From Prevotella sp. E9-3 (GTDB taxonomy: Bacteria > Bacteroidota > Bacteroidia > Bacteroidales > Bacteroidaceae), in the NCBI RefSeq assembly GCF_022024015.1, contig NZ_CP091786.1, forward strand, positions 2,108,001 to 2,172,000: a stretch of 64,000 nt of DNA, in the 5' to 3' direction. Under the pieces are notes generated by a model. The model made no database searches. It was not told the origin of the DNA and was given only the letters and a program-made list of their open reading frames with translations. This document shows positions 16,372 to 24,304 of the stretch, piece by piece; the first letter of the stretch is position 1, and every line of letters starts with the position of its first letter. The translations under genes and the position numbers were made by a program.

Positions 16372-19140
16372 TTATTTTGATAATGTGACAGTAAACTCAG
16401 TATATTCATCCTTGACAGACTTGACAGTAATCGTTCCTCCATGATTCTGAATAATTTCTCGACTCAGATAGAGGCCAACGCCAGCTGCTTCATCTGTAGT
16501 CTTGGTGGTAAAGAAGGGATCAAATACCTTATCAAGAATCTTCTCTTCAATGCCTATGCCATTGTCTCGGATAGTCAGTATGTATGTATCCTTTGAGGGA
16601 ATGGATACTGTGAACCCAATCTCAGGAACATAAGACTGAGCTGAAGAACCAGCATTCATTTTTTGTGCTTTCTTAATGACCGCATAAATTGAATTGCCCA
16701 ACAGGCTCATCATCGTTTTGCTGAGCATTTCAGGATTTCCGTGAAGAGGCATCTGCTCGGCTGGCAATGAGAAGACGACCTGAATATGATACTCTTCAAT
16801 CTCCTTAGAATAATAATTGTACAGCATTTCCTTGTTCTGCACAAGAACAGGCAGTAGGTCTGTATCAACATATCCACCATTTCGGTCTTTCAGCATCTCT
16901 TCCATTGCTTTCAGTATTCGAGTAGTGTTTTGTCCGTACTGGTCAACATTCTGAAGATTTTCAGTAAGCATGTCGAGTACGTCAAGCGTGTCATCATAGT
17001 CATCCTCGTTGATGGATTCCTTATTCTTGTCAATATTCTCTTTAAGGTCTTTCAGCAGATCATTTGACATTTTGGAAAAGTTGATGATATAGTTCATCGG
17101 ATTCAGAATGCGGTCAATAAGTCCTTCAGTCAGTTTACCTACCGAGGCCATTTTCTCCTGACGTATCAGTTCGCCCTGAGCATTACGAAGATCGGCAGTA
17201 CGTTCCTCAACAATCTTTTCCAGTTTTATCTTGTCTTTTTTCAGTTTTTTCAAGCGATATAAGAATAGCAAATAGACAACGTATGCAAAGAGGAACAAAT
17301 AGAGCACTAGCATGTACCAGCGCATGAAAAGCGGATAGGCGATGGTAAAATCAATTGATGTCACCTCTGACAGTTCGCCATTGGCCAACTTTGCCTGTAC
17401 ACTAAGTGTATATGAACCGTAGGGTAAGTTCAGGTACTCTATATCTTGCTTGTCTGTCCATCCGCTCCAGTTGTTGTTGCTTAACTTATAGCGATAGAGA
17501 GTCTTGCCAGAAAGAGGTGAGTAGTCAAGAGCATAGAAGAAATGCAGATGGCGCTCATTGCTACTCAATTTAGGTAATGCCTTAGGCATATTTCCGAAAC
17601 CGCCCCACAACACGCTATCATTACCCATGATAATAGAACGGAAACGTACCGTCCGACTATCGGCAAGTGCTAACAAATTTTTCTTGTCTGTATCAATGAT
17701 TGCCAGCACTTCATCTCCTCCTATCCATACTTGATTGCCATACAGATATTGGGCTTTCACTTCAATATCACTTACAGGCATAAGCAAATTGTCGGAGATG
17801 TCAGCAAGAGGCTCTTTGACTGCCTCAGGATTGCTGCCTATTGTCTCGCCATGAACATTTTGGAACCAAAGACCTGTCTGATTATCATTCTGACGGGGAG
17901 CTTTTGATTGATTATTTTTATTTGTAGAGCGACGAATGTCTGTTACCAACTGAAGATCATTCAACTTTATGCGCTGTTTGAAGTCTGACTCGTAAAGCCA
18001 TACTCCGTCTGGTTCGCCGGCATAAACCTTTTCTCCATCTACAAATATGGCCGTAGTGGCATTGGAAGTCATTCTAGAGGTTTCTACCCTACCCTTGGTT
18101 GCATGCAAAGACTTTATCTTATAAATACCACTCGATGTTGCAGCCAGGAGATCCTGACCATAACTACTTAACATCCAGCAAATATTATTTACTTCATTGA
18201 TGCGCTTACACTGTCGGGATGAAATGAAATAAATGCCATTCGAGCTGCCAGCGAATATCATATCATTGAAAGCCGTGATTGCATGAACCTCACCTGTAAA
18301 ACCATCCTTCGCTAAGAAATAGCTATACACCGATGGCAGTTCAATAGCGAAAATGCCATGCAGAGTAGCCCCCCAAAGCATGCCATGACCATCATAAGCC
18401 ACATAAGCAATCTGGTTTGAGCAAAGACCATTTTCCTCAGTAATAGTATATAGTTCCTTGCCTAAACTGTCAGTAATAATCAAGCCATTATTCTTTTTTA
18501 CAACAACTTGCAAACCACCATCCAATTGTTCTATCTGTGTTACATCATCCAAAATAGCATTTTCCTTACCATTTTTCAAGGCTTCCAACGAAACTATATC
18601 AGAATCTATACCTGGAAGGAAATTTGCATTGGTACGCATTTTCAGCGAAATGGTGTTATCGCGAACTGAATATATATTGTTGTCGCTGGCAACGAACTGA
18701 AGCGATCCGTCTTCCTCAAATATTTCCATCACTTCGCCTTTGAACCTGCCTTTCTGCTCAAAGGGCTCCATATACAGTTCACCATTATCCTTCTTTTCCA
18801 AACGGGCAAAAAGATTGTAGCCACCAACCCATATGGTATTCTGGCTATCACGATAGACAACCGTTACGCGACTGATGTCGGGGGCATGAATGATGCGCCA
18901 TCTTACATGATCGTAATATAGCAGGCCTTCAAAGTTTGCTACATAAATAGTGCCATCATCACCTATCTCAATATCAAAACATCGATTATGTCCACCGTAT
19001 TCATTGGTTGTAAAATTTCGGATAAGAGGAAGGCCCTGTGCATTTACATGATTAGCTAAGAGCGAAAAGTGGAGCATGAAGAGTACTGCACACAACAGTA
19101 TTCTCCGTACTGAAACTTTAATGACAAGATTCCTATTCAT
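16372..19140 (-). CDS. Two-component propeller sensor with degenerate H-box (pseudo-histidine kinase)
   Basis: A 922-residue membrane sensor. A signal sequence is followed by a periplasmic seven-bladed-type propeller (~35-500; blades such as DDGTIYVANFEGLLYYD), a Y_Y_Y domain (~525-605), a membrane helix (~606-630), a coiled coil (ERTADLRNAQGELIRQEKM) and a kinase-like core. Where the neighbouring kinase has AHEIQNP, this protein has IDRILNP: Asp676 replaces the phospho-acceptor His. The ATP-binding motifs (LLGNSIYAV, IRDNGIGI, FDPFFTTK, GVGLYLSREI) are kept. It may therefore sense and allosterically drive the adjacent kinase, or phosphorylate it in trans. No DNA-binding domain follows, unlike classical Bacteroides hybrid regulators. 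Confidence 0.88.
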   Translation of the reverse strand: MNRNLVIKVSVRRILLCAVLFMLHFSLLANHVNAQGLPLIRNFTTNEYGGHNRCFDIEIGDDGTIYVANFEGLLYYDHVRWRIIHAPDISRVTVVYRDSQNTIWVGGYNLFARLEKKDNGELYMEPFEQKGRFKGEVMEIFEEDGSLQFVASDNNIYSVRDNTISLKMRTNANFLPGIDSDIVSLEALKNGKENAILDDVTQIEQLDGGLQVVVKKNNGLIITDSLGKELYTITEENGLCSNQIAYVAYDGHGMLWGATLHGIFAIELPSVYSYFLAKDGFTGEVHAITAFNDMIFAGSSNGIYFISSRQCKRINEVNNICWMLSSYGQDLLAATSSGIYKIKSLHATKGRVETSRMTSNATTAIFVDGEKVYAGEPDGVWLYESDFKQRIKLNDLQLVTDIRRSTNKNNQSKAPRQNDNQTGLWFQNVHGETIGSNPEAVKEPLADISDNLLMPVSDIEVKAQYLYGNQVWIGGDEVLAIIDTDKKNLLALADSRTVRFRSIIMGNDSVLWGGFGNMPKALPKLSSNERHLHFFYALDYSPLSGKTLYRYKLSNNNWSGWTDKQDIEYLNLPYGSYTLSVQAKLANGELSEVTSIDFTIAYPLFMRWYMLVLYLFLFAYVVYLLFLYRLKKLKKDKIKLEKIVEERTADLRNAQGELIRQEKMASVGKLTEGLIDRILNPMNYIINFSKMSNDLLKDLKENIDKNKESINEDDYDDTLDVLDMLTENLQNVDQYGQNTTRILKAMEEMLKDRNGGYVDTDLLPVLVQNKEMLYNYYSKEIEEYHIQVVFSLPAEQMPLHGNPEMLSKTMMSLLGNSIYAVIKKAQKMNAGSSAQSYVPEIGFTVSIPSKDTYILTIRDNGIGIEEKILDKVFDPFFTTKTTDEAAGVGLYLSREIIQNHGGTITVKSVKDEYTEFTVTLSK

Positions 19141-19162
19141 AGCGTTAGCAGACTTTCATTGT

Positions 19163-20728
19163 TTAGATATCGCCTTTCACTTTCCTATAAGGAATTCCCT
19201 TTCCCACATGATAGTCCCATTCCTCTTGTGTAAAGTTTCGCTTTACATTATCGCGTAGCCGCTTGGCTATCTGTGTAATTGAGATAAGATATTCTGATAT
19301 GGTGCCAGTGTAATCACCAGTCCAGATATTGTTTCTATCAGTACTGAAAGTAAAATCGGTAAGCCAGCTACCTGACTGAAACAGGGTGATAGGCTTTATC
19401 TGTGTGTCAGTAATAAGCCAAAAAAGCAATTTACCATCGTAACTGGAAGAATAGAGACGCTGACCATCAAACTCCAATTTAGTAACCTGCGACAGATGCC
19501 CAACCAGTTTGTAAGTTTTGCCGGTTTTGGCGGTCAACCAGATAGTACCATCGGCCATACCATAAGCTGCCAATTGATTGTCTTTACTGCTAGCATACGA
19601 AGTAGCCAATCCTTGTACAGGCACTGCTTCATTAGTTATATTATCAAGACTATTCACAAGATGCATGCCACCACGATTATCAAAAAGAAGGGGTTTGTTA
19701 TCACGCTGGCTACAGAATGTTACATGGAACGGAAGGCGACAAAAACCAATTACCTTCTCATCATCTATATCAAAAAGGACCAGACTGTTCTCGCCTACAA
19801 TAAGCAACTGACGGTTGTCGTTCATGCTATGAATAGCAATAGGACGGTCCACATTCTCTAAGAAAATACTATGAGTATGCTGGGCATTGATGACTACCAA
19901 ATGGCCAGAAAGACTGATGGCAAAACTTTTTCCTGTTTTTGAAGAATAAGCATCACGGAAACAATAGTGCCTATCACTGAACAGCCTACTGGTTATCAGT
20001 TTGTCAGTCTGCATCTCATGAACAAAAATTTCTCCATAAGTGCTCACGGTAAGCAAACGGTTGCCATCGGACAAAAAGCATATATGAGAGATACTTCCAT
20101 CATGTACGTTCCAACTGCGGCGCCCACCTGCTGACTGGGTTAGCGCCTGAAATACAGAGGGAGTAAAAAGATCGCCTTTATAATCGCTTGTAAACAGATA
20201 AGATGCATAGGCAAGCATATTACCTAGTTCCTTTTCACCAGTCTGATAGATTGAGTACGACTGTGCTCCAAGGGTTCGTCCCAAAGAGATATAGTTTAGT
20301 GTGTCGGCCACCAATTTGGCATGTTCAGCCTGCTTGCGCTGTTCTTCCGCTTCTACTCTCTGACGTTCAGCCATCTGATAAGCATTAAGAGCCTCATCTG
20401 CTGCATTCTCGGCTATGGCTTGAGCTTGAATAGCATTCTTTCGCTCCGCTTCTGAACGAAGGGTCATCTCCTGCGCAATTTTGGATTGACGGATAGCTTC
20501 TTGACTTCGTTCTTCCGATAAAGCTTCCTGGCCGTTAGCAATCTCTTCCATCTGTTTGCTCACCTGACGAGCCACTTCCAATTGTTTCTCATGTTCGCGC
20601 AAAGCCGATAGCTGAGTTTCTAATTCCAGAATGCGCTCATCATTACTGTGTCGCAAATATAGTACTGCTGCTACCAACAACAATAGCAGGAATCCCATAC
20701 ACCCTATGATGACAATGTGCCTTTTCAC
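19163..20728 (-). CDS. Membrane-anchored coiled-coil and WD40-like propeller protein
   Basis: 521 residues. An N-terminal membrane helix (~4-24) precedes a long coiled coil (~28-150) with AEN/AEE-type heptads and Glu/Gln-rich runs. A WD40-like beta-propeller (~200-490) contains DGSISHICFLSDGNRLLTVS and LVGHLSQVTKLEFDGQRLYS. The tail NFTQEEWDYHVGKGIPYRK resembles the end of WD40 proteins attached to caspase/STAND-type signalling proteins, but no caspase or NTPase domain is present here. It is probably an envelope scaffold or sensor of the operon; orientation across the membrane is not certain. Confidence 0.78.
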   Translation of the reverse strand: MKRHIVIIGCMGFLLLLLVAAVLYLRHSNDERILELETQLSALREHEKQLEVARQVSKQMEEIANGQEALSEERSQEAIRQSKIAQEMTLRSEAERKNAIQAQAIAENAADEALNAYQMAERQRVEAEEQRKQAEHAKLVADTLNYISLGRTLGAQSYSIYQTGEKELGNMLAYASYLFTSDYKGDLFTPSVFQALTQSAGGRRSWNVHDGSISHICFLSDGNRLLTVSTYGEIFVHEMQTDKLITSRLFSDRHYCFRDAYSSKTGKSFAISLSGHLVVINAQHTHSIFLENVDRPIAIHSMNDNRQLLIVGENSLVLFDIDDEKVIGFCRLPFHVTFCSQRDNKPLLFDNRGGMHLVNSLDNITNEAVPVQGLATSYASSKDNQLAAYGMADGTIWLTAKTGKTYKLVGHLSQVTKLEFDGQRLYSSSYDGKLLFWLITDTQIKPITLFQSGSWLTDFTFSTDRNNIWTGDYTGTISEYLISITQIAKRLRDNVKRNFTQEEWDYHVGKGIPYRKVKGDI

Positions 20729-20752
20729 TATTTACTCCTCGTACTTTTCAGT

Positions 20753-21919
20753 TTACTTTCTTTTGAGTACCAACATTGTTATATCATCACTCTGTTCGGC
20801 ACCGTCAACAAATTCCTTGATACCTTCTTTAACAGATTCAATAATCTGCTGGCTACTTGCATTGGACAATCCCCGGATGATATTGTCAAGACGGGCATTT
20901 CCAAACTCTTCATTGGAAGAATTTATGGCTTCATTGACACCATCGGTAAACATTACCAACGTATCACCATGATTCAATTGCAGACTTTCCTCAAAATAAT
21001 TCAAATCATCGAATGCTCCCACAACAGTATTCTTAGATTGTGGCAATTCACAGACAGTACCGTCAGCTTTCAACAAATGGGGAGGATTATGTCCAGCATT
21101 GCAATAGGTAACACTGCCTGTTTGGGTATTATAAATTGCATAGAATACTGTAACAAACATACAATCGACTGAGTATGATGCCAACAAATGATTGGACTCT
21201 GCAATACACTCACTCGCACTAACGCCCTGCATACCTTTAGCCCGAATCATAGTTCGACTGACAGCCATAAACAAAGCTGCAGGAATACCTTTTCCACATA
21301 CATCGGCAATAACCAACGCTATATGATCGGCATCAATACGGAAGAAATCGTAAAAGTCGCCACCGATATCCTTTGCAGCCTCCATCGAAGCGAAAATATC
21401 TATATTGTCAATATCTTCTGGAAATGGAGGAAACACCTGTGGTAAAATATACTGCTGAATATCCCTTGCTGTGGTCAGGTCTTTCTTCAGTGACTCCAAT
21501 TGAGAATGTTCCTTTTGAGACTCATGCACAAATTTTATCTGCTCAATAGCCTTCTCAATAGTCAGACTCAAATCTTCCATATCGATAGGCTTTGTGGCAA
21601 AATCGAACGCTCCGTTGTTCATAGCCTGTCGGATGTTCTTCATATCGCCATATGCACTTACCATAATAACGCGCAAAGCAGGATTACGCATCTCATTGAC
21701 CTTTGCCAGAAGAGTTAATCCATCCATTTCAGGCATGTTGATGTCTGAAAGGATTATTTCAATGTCTGGATTGTTATACAAGATAGCAAGAGCCTCTAAG
21801 CCATTATGTGCAAAAAAGAACTCATATTCACCATTTCGGATTTTGCGTCTGAAATACTGTTTCATCAACAACTCCAATGGTGCCTCATCGTCAACACTTA
21901 GTATTTTTATTGCTGCCAT
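20753..21919 (-). CDS. Response regulator with PP2C/SpoIIE phosphatase output (RsbU-like)
   Basis: 388 residues. The receiver domain (1-~125) has the acidic pocket DD (10-11), phospho-acceptor Asp59 in ILSDINMPEMDG, Ser88 and Lys110. A helical linker leads to a PP2C-type serine phosphatase (~150-388) with metal-binding motifs AAKDIGGDFYD, VIADVCGKGIPAAL and VMFTDGVNEA. Such proteins dephosphorylate anti-sigma-factor antagonists in partner-switching pathways. No antagonist or anti-sigma gene is in this window, so the substrate is unknown. It is the first gene of the five-gene operon, with a -7 box upstream, and is the likely target of the operon's kinase. Confidence 0.93.
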   Translation of the reverse strand: MAAIKILSVDDEAPLELLMKQYFRRKIRNGEYEFFFAHNGLEALAILYNNPDIEIILSDINMPEMDGLTLLAKVNEMRNPALRVIMVSAYGDMKNIRQAMNNGAFDFATKPIDMEDLSLTIEKAIEQIKFVHESQKEHSQLESLKKDLTTARDIQQYILPQVFPPFPEDIDNIDIFASMEAAKDIGGDFYDFFRIDADHIALVIADVCGKGIPAALFMAVSRTMIRAKGMQGVSASECIAESNHLLASYSVDCMFVTVFYAIYNTQTGSVTYCNAGHNPPHLLKADGTVCELPQSKNTVVGAFDDLNYFEESLQLNHGDTLVMFTDGVNEAINSSNEEFGNARLDNIIRGLSNASSQQIIESVKEGIKEFVDGAEQSDDITMLVLKRK

Positions 21920-21946
21920 AGTAGATTAAAAAAATCAAATAATGTA

Positions 21947-21954
21947 CAAAGATA
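21947..21954 (-). promoter_or_regulatory. -7 box of the five-gene signalling operon
   Basis: Minus-strand TATCTTTG, 27 bp before the ATG of the receiver-phosphatase gene. The sequence around it is A/T runs and no clear -33 was seen. Confidence 0.45.
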
Positions 21955-22009
21955 TATTTTTTTTTAATATAAAGAAAGAATTAGCGTCTTTTTTTAGTTA
22001 TTGGTCTTT

Positions 22010-22732
22010 TTATGAGGTCGGTTTCTGTACACCGACAACTATTACCTGACCATCAGAGACATTGAACTTCACATCGTAACCAGCAAAAGGCATTCCATAA
22101 ATGCGCTGCGGCTGATGATGATATTGTGGGCGAGGATCAAAGGATAGTACTTCTTGAAGGCTTTTCAGTTCCTCATGAGAAAAAATGGATGCCCATTTAT
22201 CAGGAATAACAACTTCAAGGCGAGGCCAATCCTTTTGATCAACGAAACCGCTGCGAGCATTTGGATGACAATCAGCATAGCGCACATAGGGCTTTATATC
22301 ATAGATGGGAGTTCCATCCATAATGTCAGCGCCAAGAACATGAATAACAGGCCCTAACTGTGGATGCATTTCTACTCTATCAATTAATGCACATGTGAGA
22401 CCTAAAGGATTGGGACGGAAAGGCGAACGAGAGGCAAACACTCCCACCCTTTCGTTTCCACCTAAACGTGGAGGACGCACCGTGAGGTTCTGATGTATGC
22501 TGGATTCACCGCCATTATCCATTATTGGCTCATGAGTTTTCCTGTTGGCTGAAAACTCCCAAATCAACCAAAGATGAGAAAAATCTTCTATACCGCGAAC
22601 TGCTTCGGCATGACGATAAGCTGGCTCAAAAATAATTTGACCTGACAAAGAAGTTGCTAACCCGCCTTGACGGGGAATACCAAACTTTGAGGTTAATGGT
22701 GAATGGAAATAAGCAATCGGGGTTATCTGCAT
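22010..22732 (-). CDS. trmO: tRNA t6A37 N6-methyltransferase TrmO
   Basis: SAM-dependent methylation of threonylcarbamoyladenosine-37 in ANN-decoding tRNAs (formerly TsaA/YaeB). 240 residues with the family's beta-barrel motifs: ITPIAYFHSPL, FGIPRQGGLA, GIEDFSHLWLIWEF, RSPFRPNPLGLT, DGTPIYDIKPYVRYAD and a C-terminal PPQYHHQPQRIYGM-like region. It is the last gene of a three-gene unit behind a permease and a degenerate ABC ATPase. Its first 26 bp nearly repeat the start of the permease gene. Confidence 0.93.
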   Translation of the reverse strand: MQITPIAYFHSPLTSKFGIPRQGGLATSLSGQIIFEPAYRHAEAVRGIEDFSHLWLIWEFSANRKTHEPIMDNGGESSIHQNLTVRPPRLGGNERVGVFASRSPFRPNPLGLTCALIDRVEMHPQLGPVIHVLGADIMDGTPIYDIKPYVRYADCHPNARSGFVDQKDWPRLEVVIPDKWASIFSHEELKSLQEVLSFDPRPQYHHQPQRIYGMPFAGYDVKFNVSDGQVIVVGVQKPTS

Positions 22733-22745
22733 GGTGAGTAAAAAA

Positions 22746-23507
22746 CTAAATCAACAAACGTCCTGATCGGTCAAAAATAAACCGGTCGGAAAACAGCATT
22801 GCGATGACAGCCACAAAAAAGCAGATTGCCACACCAAGAAAAGACAACAAGACAACCACCGTTACTGCCAACAAAGGTGACATACCTGATAATAACAACG
22901 CACAGTAAAAAACAGGAGGAGCCACTACAATAGGAGAAGTGAGAGGATGCAACAATGGCATTACCGAAGCACGCAAGCATCGGCGCACACTTGGTTGAAT
23001 AGCCTCGAAGTGAGTTGCTCCATTGGACAACAAATAGATATAGTGCTCATTGGTATGTTTCAAACTGTTCACATATACTTTAATGGCCGAGCCTGTTGAT
23101 AGAATAAACAAGCTAGACATCATCCCGGCAACTGCCGTGATTGTAATAACAGGGGAAGATTTTATCAGCAACAAAGAACAACCTACGCCTATTATCATTC
23201 CAATCATCTGAGACAATGCTATTGGGAGCAGGAAACGCCCTAAAGGTATTTTGCCCTTCAGAACAGAGAAATATGAAGTGACCACACTAATAGTTAATGC
23301 ACCCAAAAGTGCTACCCACCATTGATTCAGTTTCAGGAGCCCCCATGCATAACAACCCACAAGAGCCAAACTGAAGGCAAAATAAACGAATACACGTACA
23401 ACACGAGAAAGGATACGACGATCAACGAAGGAGAACATTCCTAGAAAAAAAGCAACCAGTACTACAATGGCAAAAACGCCTAAATAAGAAATCACGGTTA
23501 TCTGCAT
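22746..23507 (-). CDS. UPF0014/FetB-type ABC permease
   Basis: About 253 residues with seven or so membrane helices. The pattern resembles UPF0014 (YbbM/FetB) permeases: a first helix near ISYLGVFAIVVLVAFF, then SNGATHFEAIQPSVRRCLRASVMP in the cytoplasmic loop and a PPVFYCALLLSG helix where the family has its PGMMTG-like motif. E. coli FetAB is linked to iron export. The ATG at 23507 (MQITVISYLG) is preferred over one 27 bp upstream because it avoids overlap with the ATPase gene and matches a duplicated start sequence shared with trmO. The partner ATPase looks inactive, so ATP-driven transport is doubtful. Confidence 0.75.
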   Translation of the reverse strand: MQITVISYLGVFAIVVLVAFFLGMFSFVDRRILSRVVRVFVYFAFSLALVGCYAWGLLKLNQWWVALLGALTISVVTSYFSVLKGKIPLGRFLLPIALSQMIGMIIGVGCSLLLIKSSPVITITAVAGMMSSLFILSTGSAIKVYVNSLKHTNEHYIYLLSNGATHFEAIQPSVRRCLRASVMPLLHPLTSPIVVAPPVFYCALLLSGMSPLLAVTVVVLLSFLGVAICFFVAVIAMLFSDRFIFDRSGRLLI

Positions 23508-23520
23508 AAAAAAATGTCCT

Positions 23521-24081
23521 TTACAATTCAACAACTAAATCAGATGCTCGCAATACTTCAGGATTGTCTGAGGTAACTATAACTATTTTTCCTTTTGCCG
23601 CCTGTTGTTTCAAATACTCAACAGAATCTTCATGAGGATTGTCAACCAAAAGGATTGGTTTATCGAGCAAAACGGCAACAGCCAACAACTGAACACGAAT
23701 ATCAGAAGCGTCAGCTTCTATTTTACGTATCTCCTCGCCTAAAATACCATTTGAAATAGGTCGTTCCCGATTCACGCGAAGACTAAACACATCCTGTATG
23801 GTAGGCGGCTCATAGACCGTCACTTCGCCAATAGCAGACAAGCGAGCTGGTGCGTATGACATCAATTGTCTAAAAGCCAATGCCGAGCAACTGGTCAATG
23901 GCTCACCATCCAAACAAATATAACCATGAACTATCGGTTCAAATCCCATCATGGAGATGAGACAACGATAACGCTGCAAAGGCTTACCGCCAGTAAGACA
24001 TGTTAGTTTGCCCGACTGTGCCATCATCGAAAGCGTCTGACGATCATCTTTCAAAAGGACTTCATTCAGTTCCAGTATCAT
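23521..24081 (-). CDS. Degenerate ABC ATPase (FetA/YbbL-like), catalytic motifs lost
   Basis: 186 residues from MILELNEVLL. The order of elements is that of an ABC ATPase, but each key motif is altered. The Walker A position reads LTGGKPLQRYR, with no GKS/T. Walker B is ILLVDNP, with Asn148 where the catalytic Glu belongs. No LSGGQ signature is found, only ASDIRVQLLAVA, and the H-loop reads VTSDN with Ser171 for His. It should not hydrolyse ATP normally. The frame extends upstream to 24231, but the -7 box at 24103-24111 lies inside that part, so 24081 is the start. It is the partner of the following permease. Confidence 0.75.
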   Translation of the reverse strand: MILELNEVLLKDDRQTLSMMAQSGKLTCLTGGKPLQRYRCLISMMGFEPIVHGYICLDGEPLTSCSALAFRQLMSYAPARLSAIGEVTVYEPPTIQDVFSLRVNRERPISNGILGEEIRKIEADASDIRVQLLAVAVLLDKPILLVDNPHEDSVEYLKQQAAKGKIVIVTSDNPEVLRASDLVVEL

Positions 24082-24102
24082 TACTGTTTCCTCGTTTTGA
24101 GC

Positions 24103-24111
24103 GCAAAGATA
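24103..24111 (-). promoter_or_regulatory. -7 box of the ABC-permease-trmO unit
   Basis: Minus-strand TATCTTTGC, 21 bp upstream of the ATG at 24081. It helps fix that start. The -33 position is not clear. Confidence 0.5.
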
Positions 24112-24268
24112 AATAAAATAATCGAAAACACTATCTTTTTGTGCAACGTTAACAAAAACAAAAAACGCATTTGTCCCGTTTAAAACCACAAATGAATTGT
24201 TTGAACAATGCAAAAATATCGTTTGAAACAATTACTTATTTTACTACAATAGAAAAATGTTCTTTCCT

Positions 24269-24301
24269 TTTGTTTATTCGGTCTACTTTTTGTAACTTTG
24301 C
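24269..24301 (+). promoter_or_regulatory. Promoter of aguA (leaderless transcript)
   Basis: -33 TTTG (24269-24272), 20 bp, then -7 TAACTTTGC (24293-24301). The ATG at 24305 follows after only ACC, so transcription should begin at or beside the start codon. Confidence 0.65.
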
Positions 24302-24304
24302 ACC

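Noticed and set aside
16372..19140. Classical hybrid two-component system of the Bacteroides polysaccharide-utilisation type
   Set aside because: It lacks the receiver and AraC DNA-binding domains and the phospho-acceptor His, and no susC/susD pair is next to it.
23507..23534. Upstream start for the permease (MLNCKGHFF)
   Set aside because: It would overlap the ATPase gene by 14 bp and adds a polar stretch before the first helix; the downstream ATG matches the duplicated start sequence.
22746..24081. A working FetAB-type metal exporter
   Set aside because: The ATPase lacks every catalytic motif, so active transport by this pair cannot be supported.
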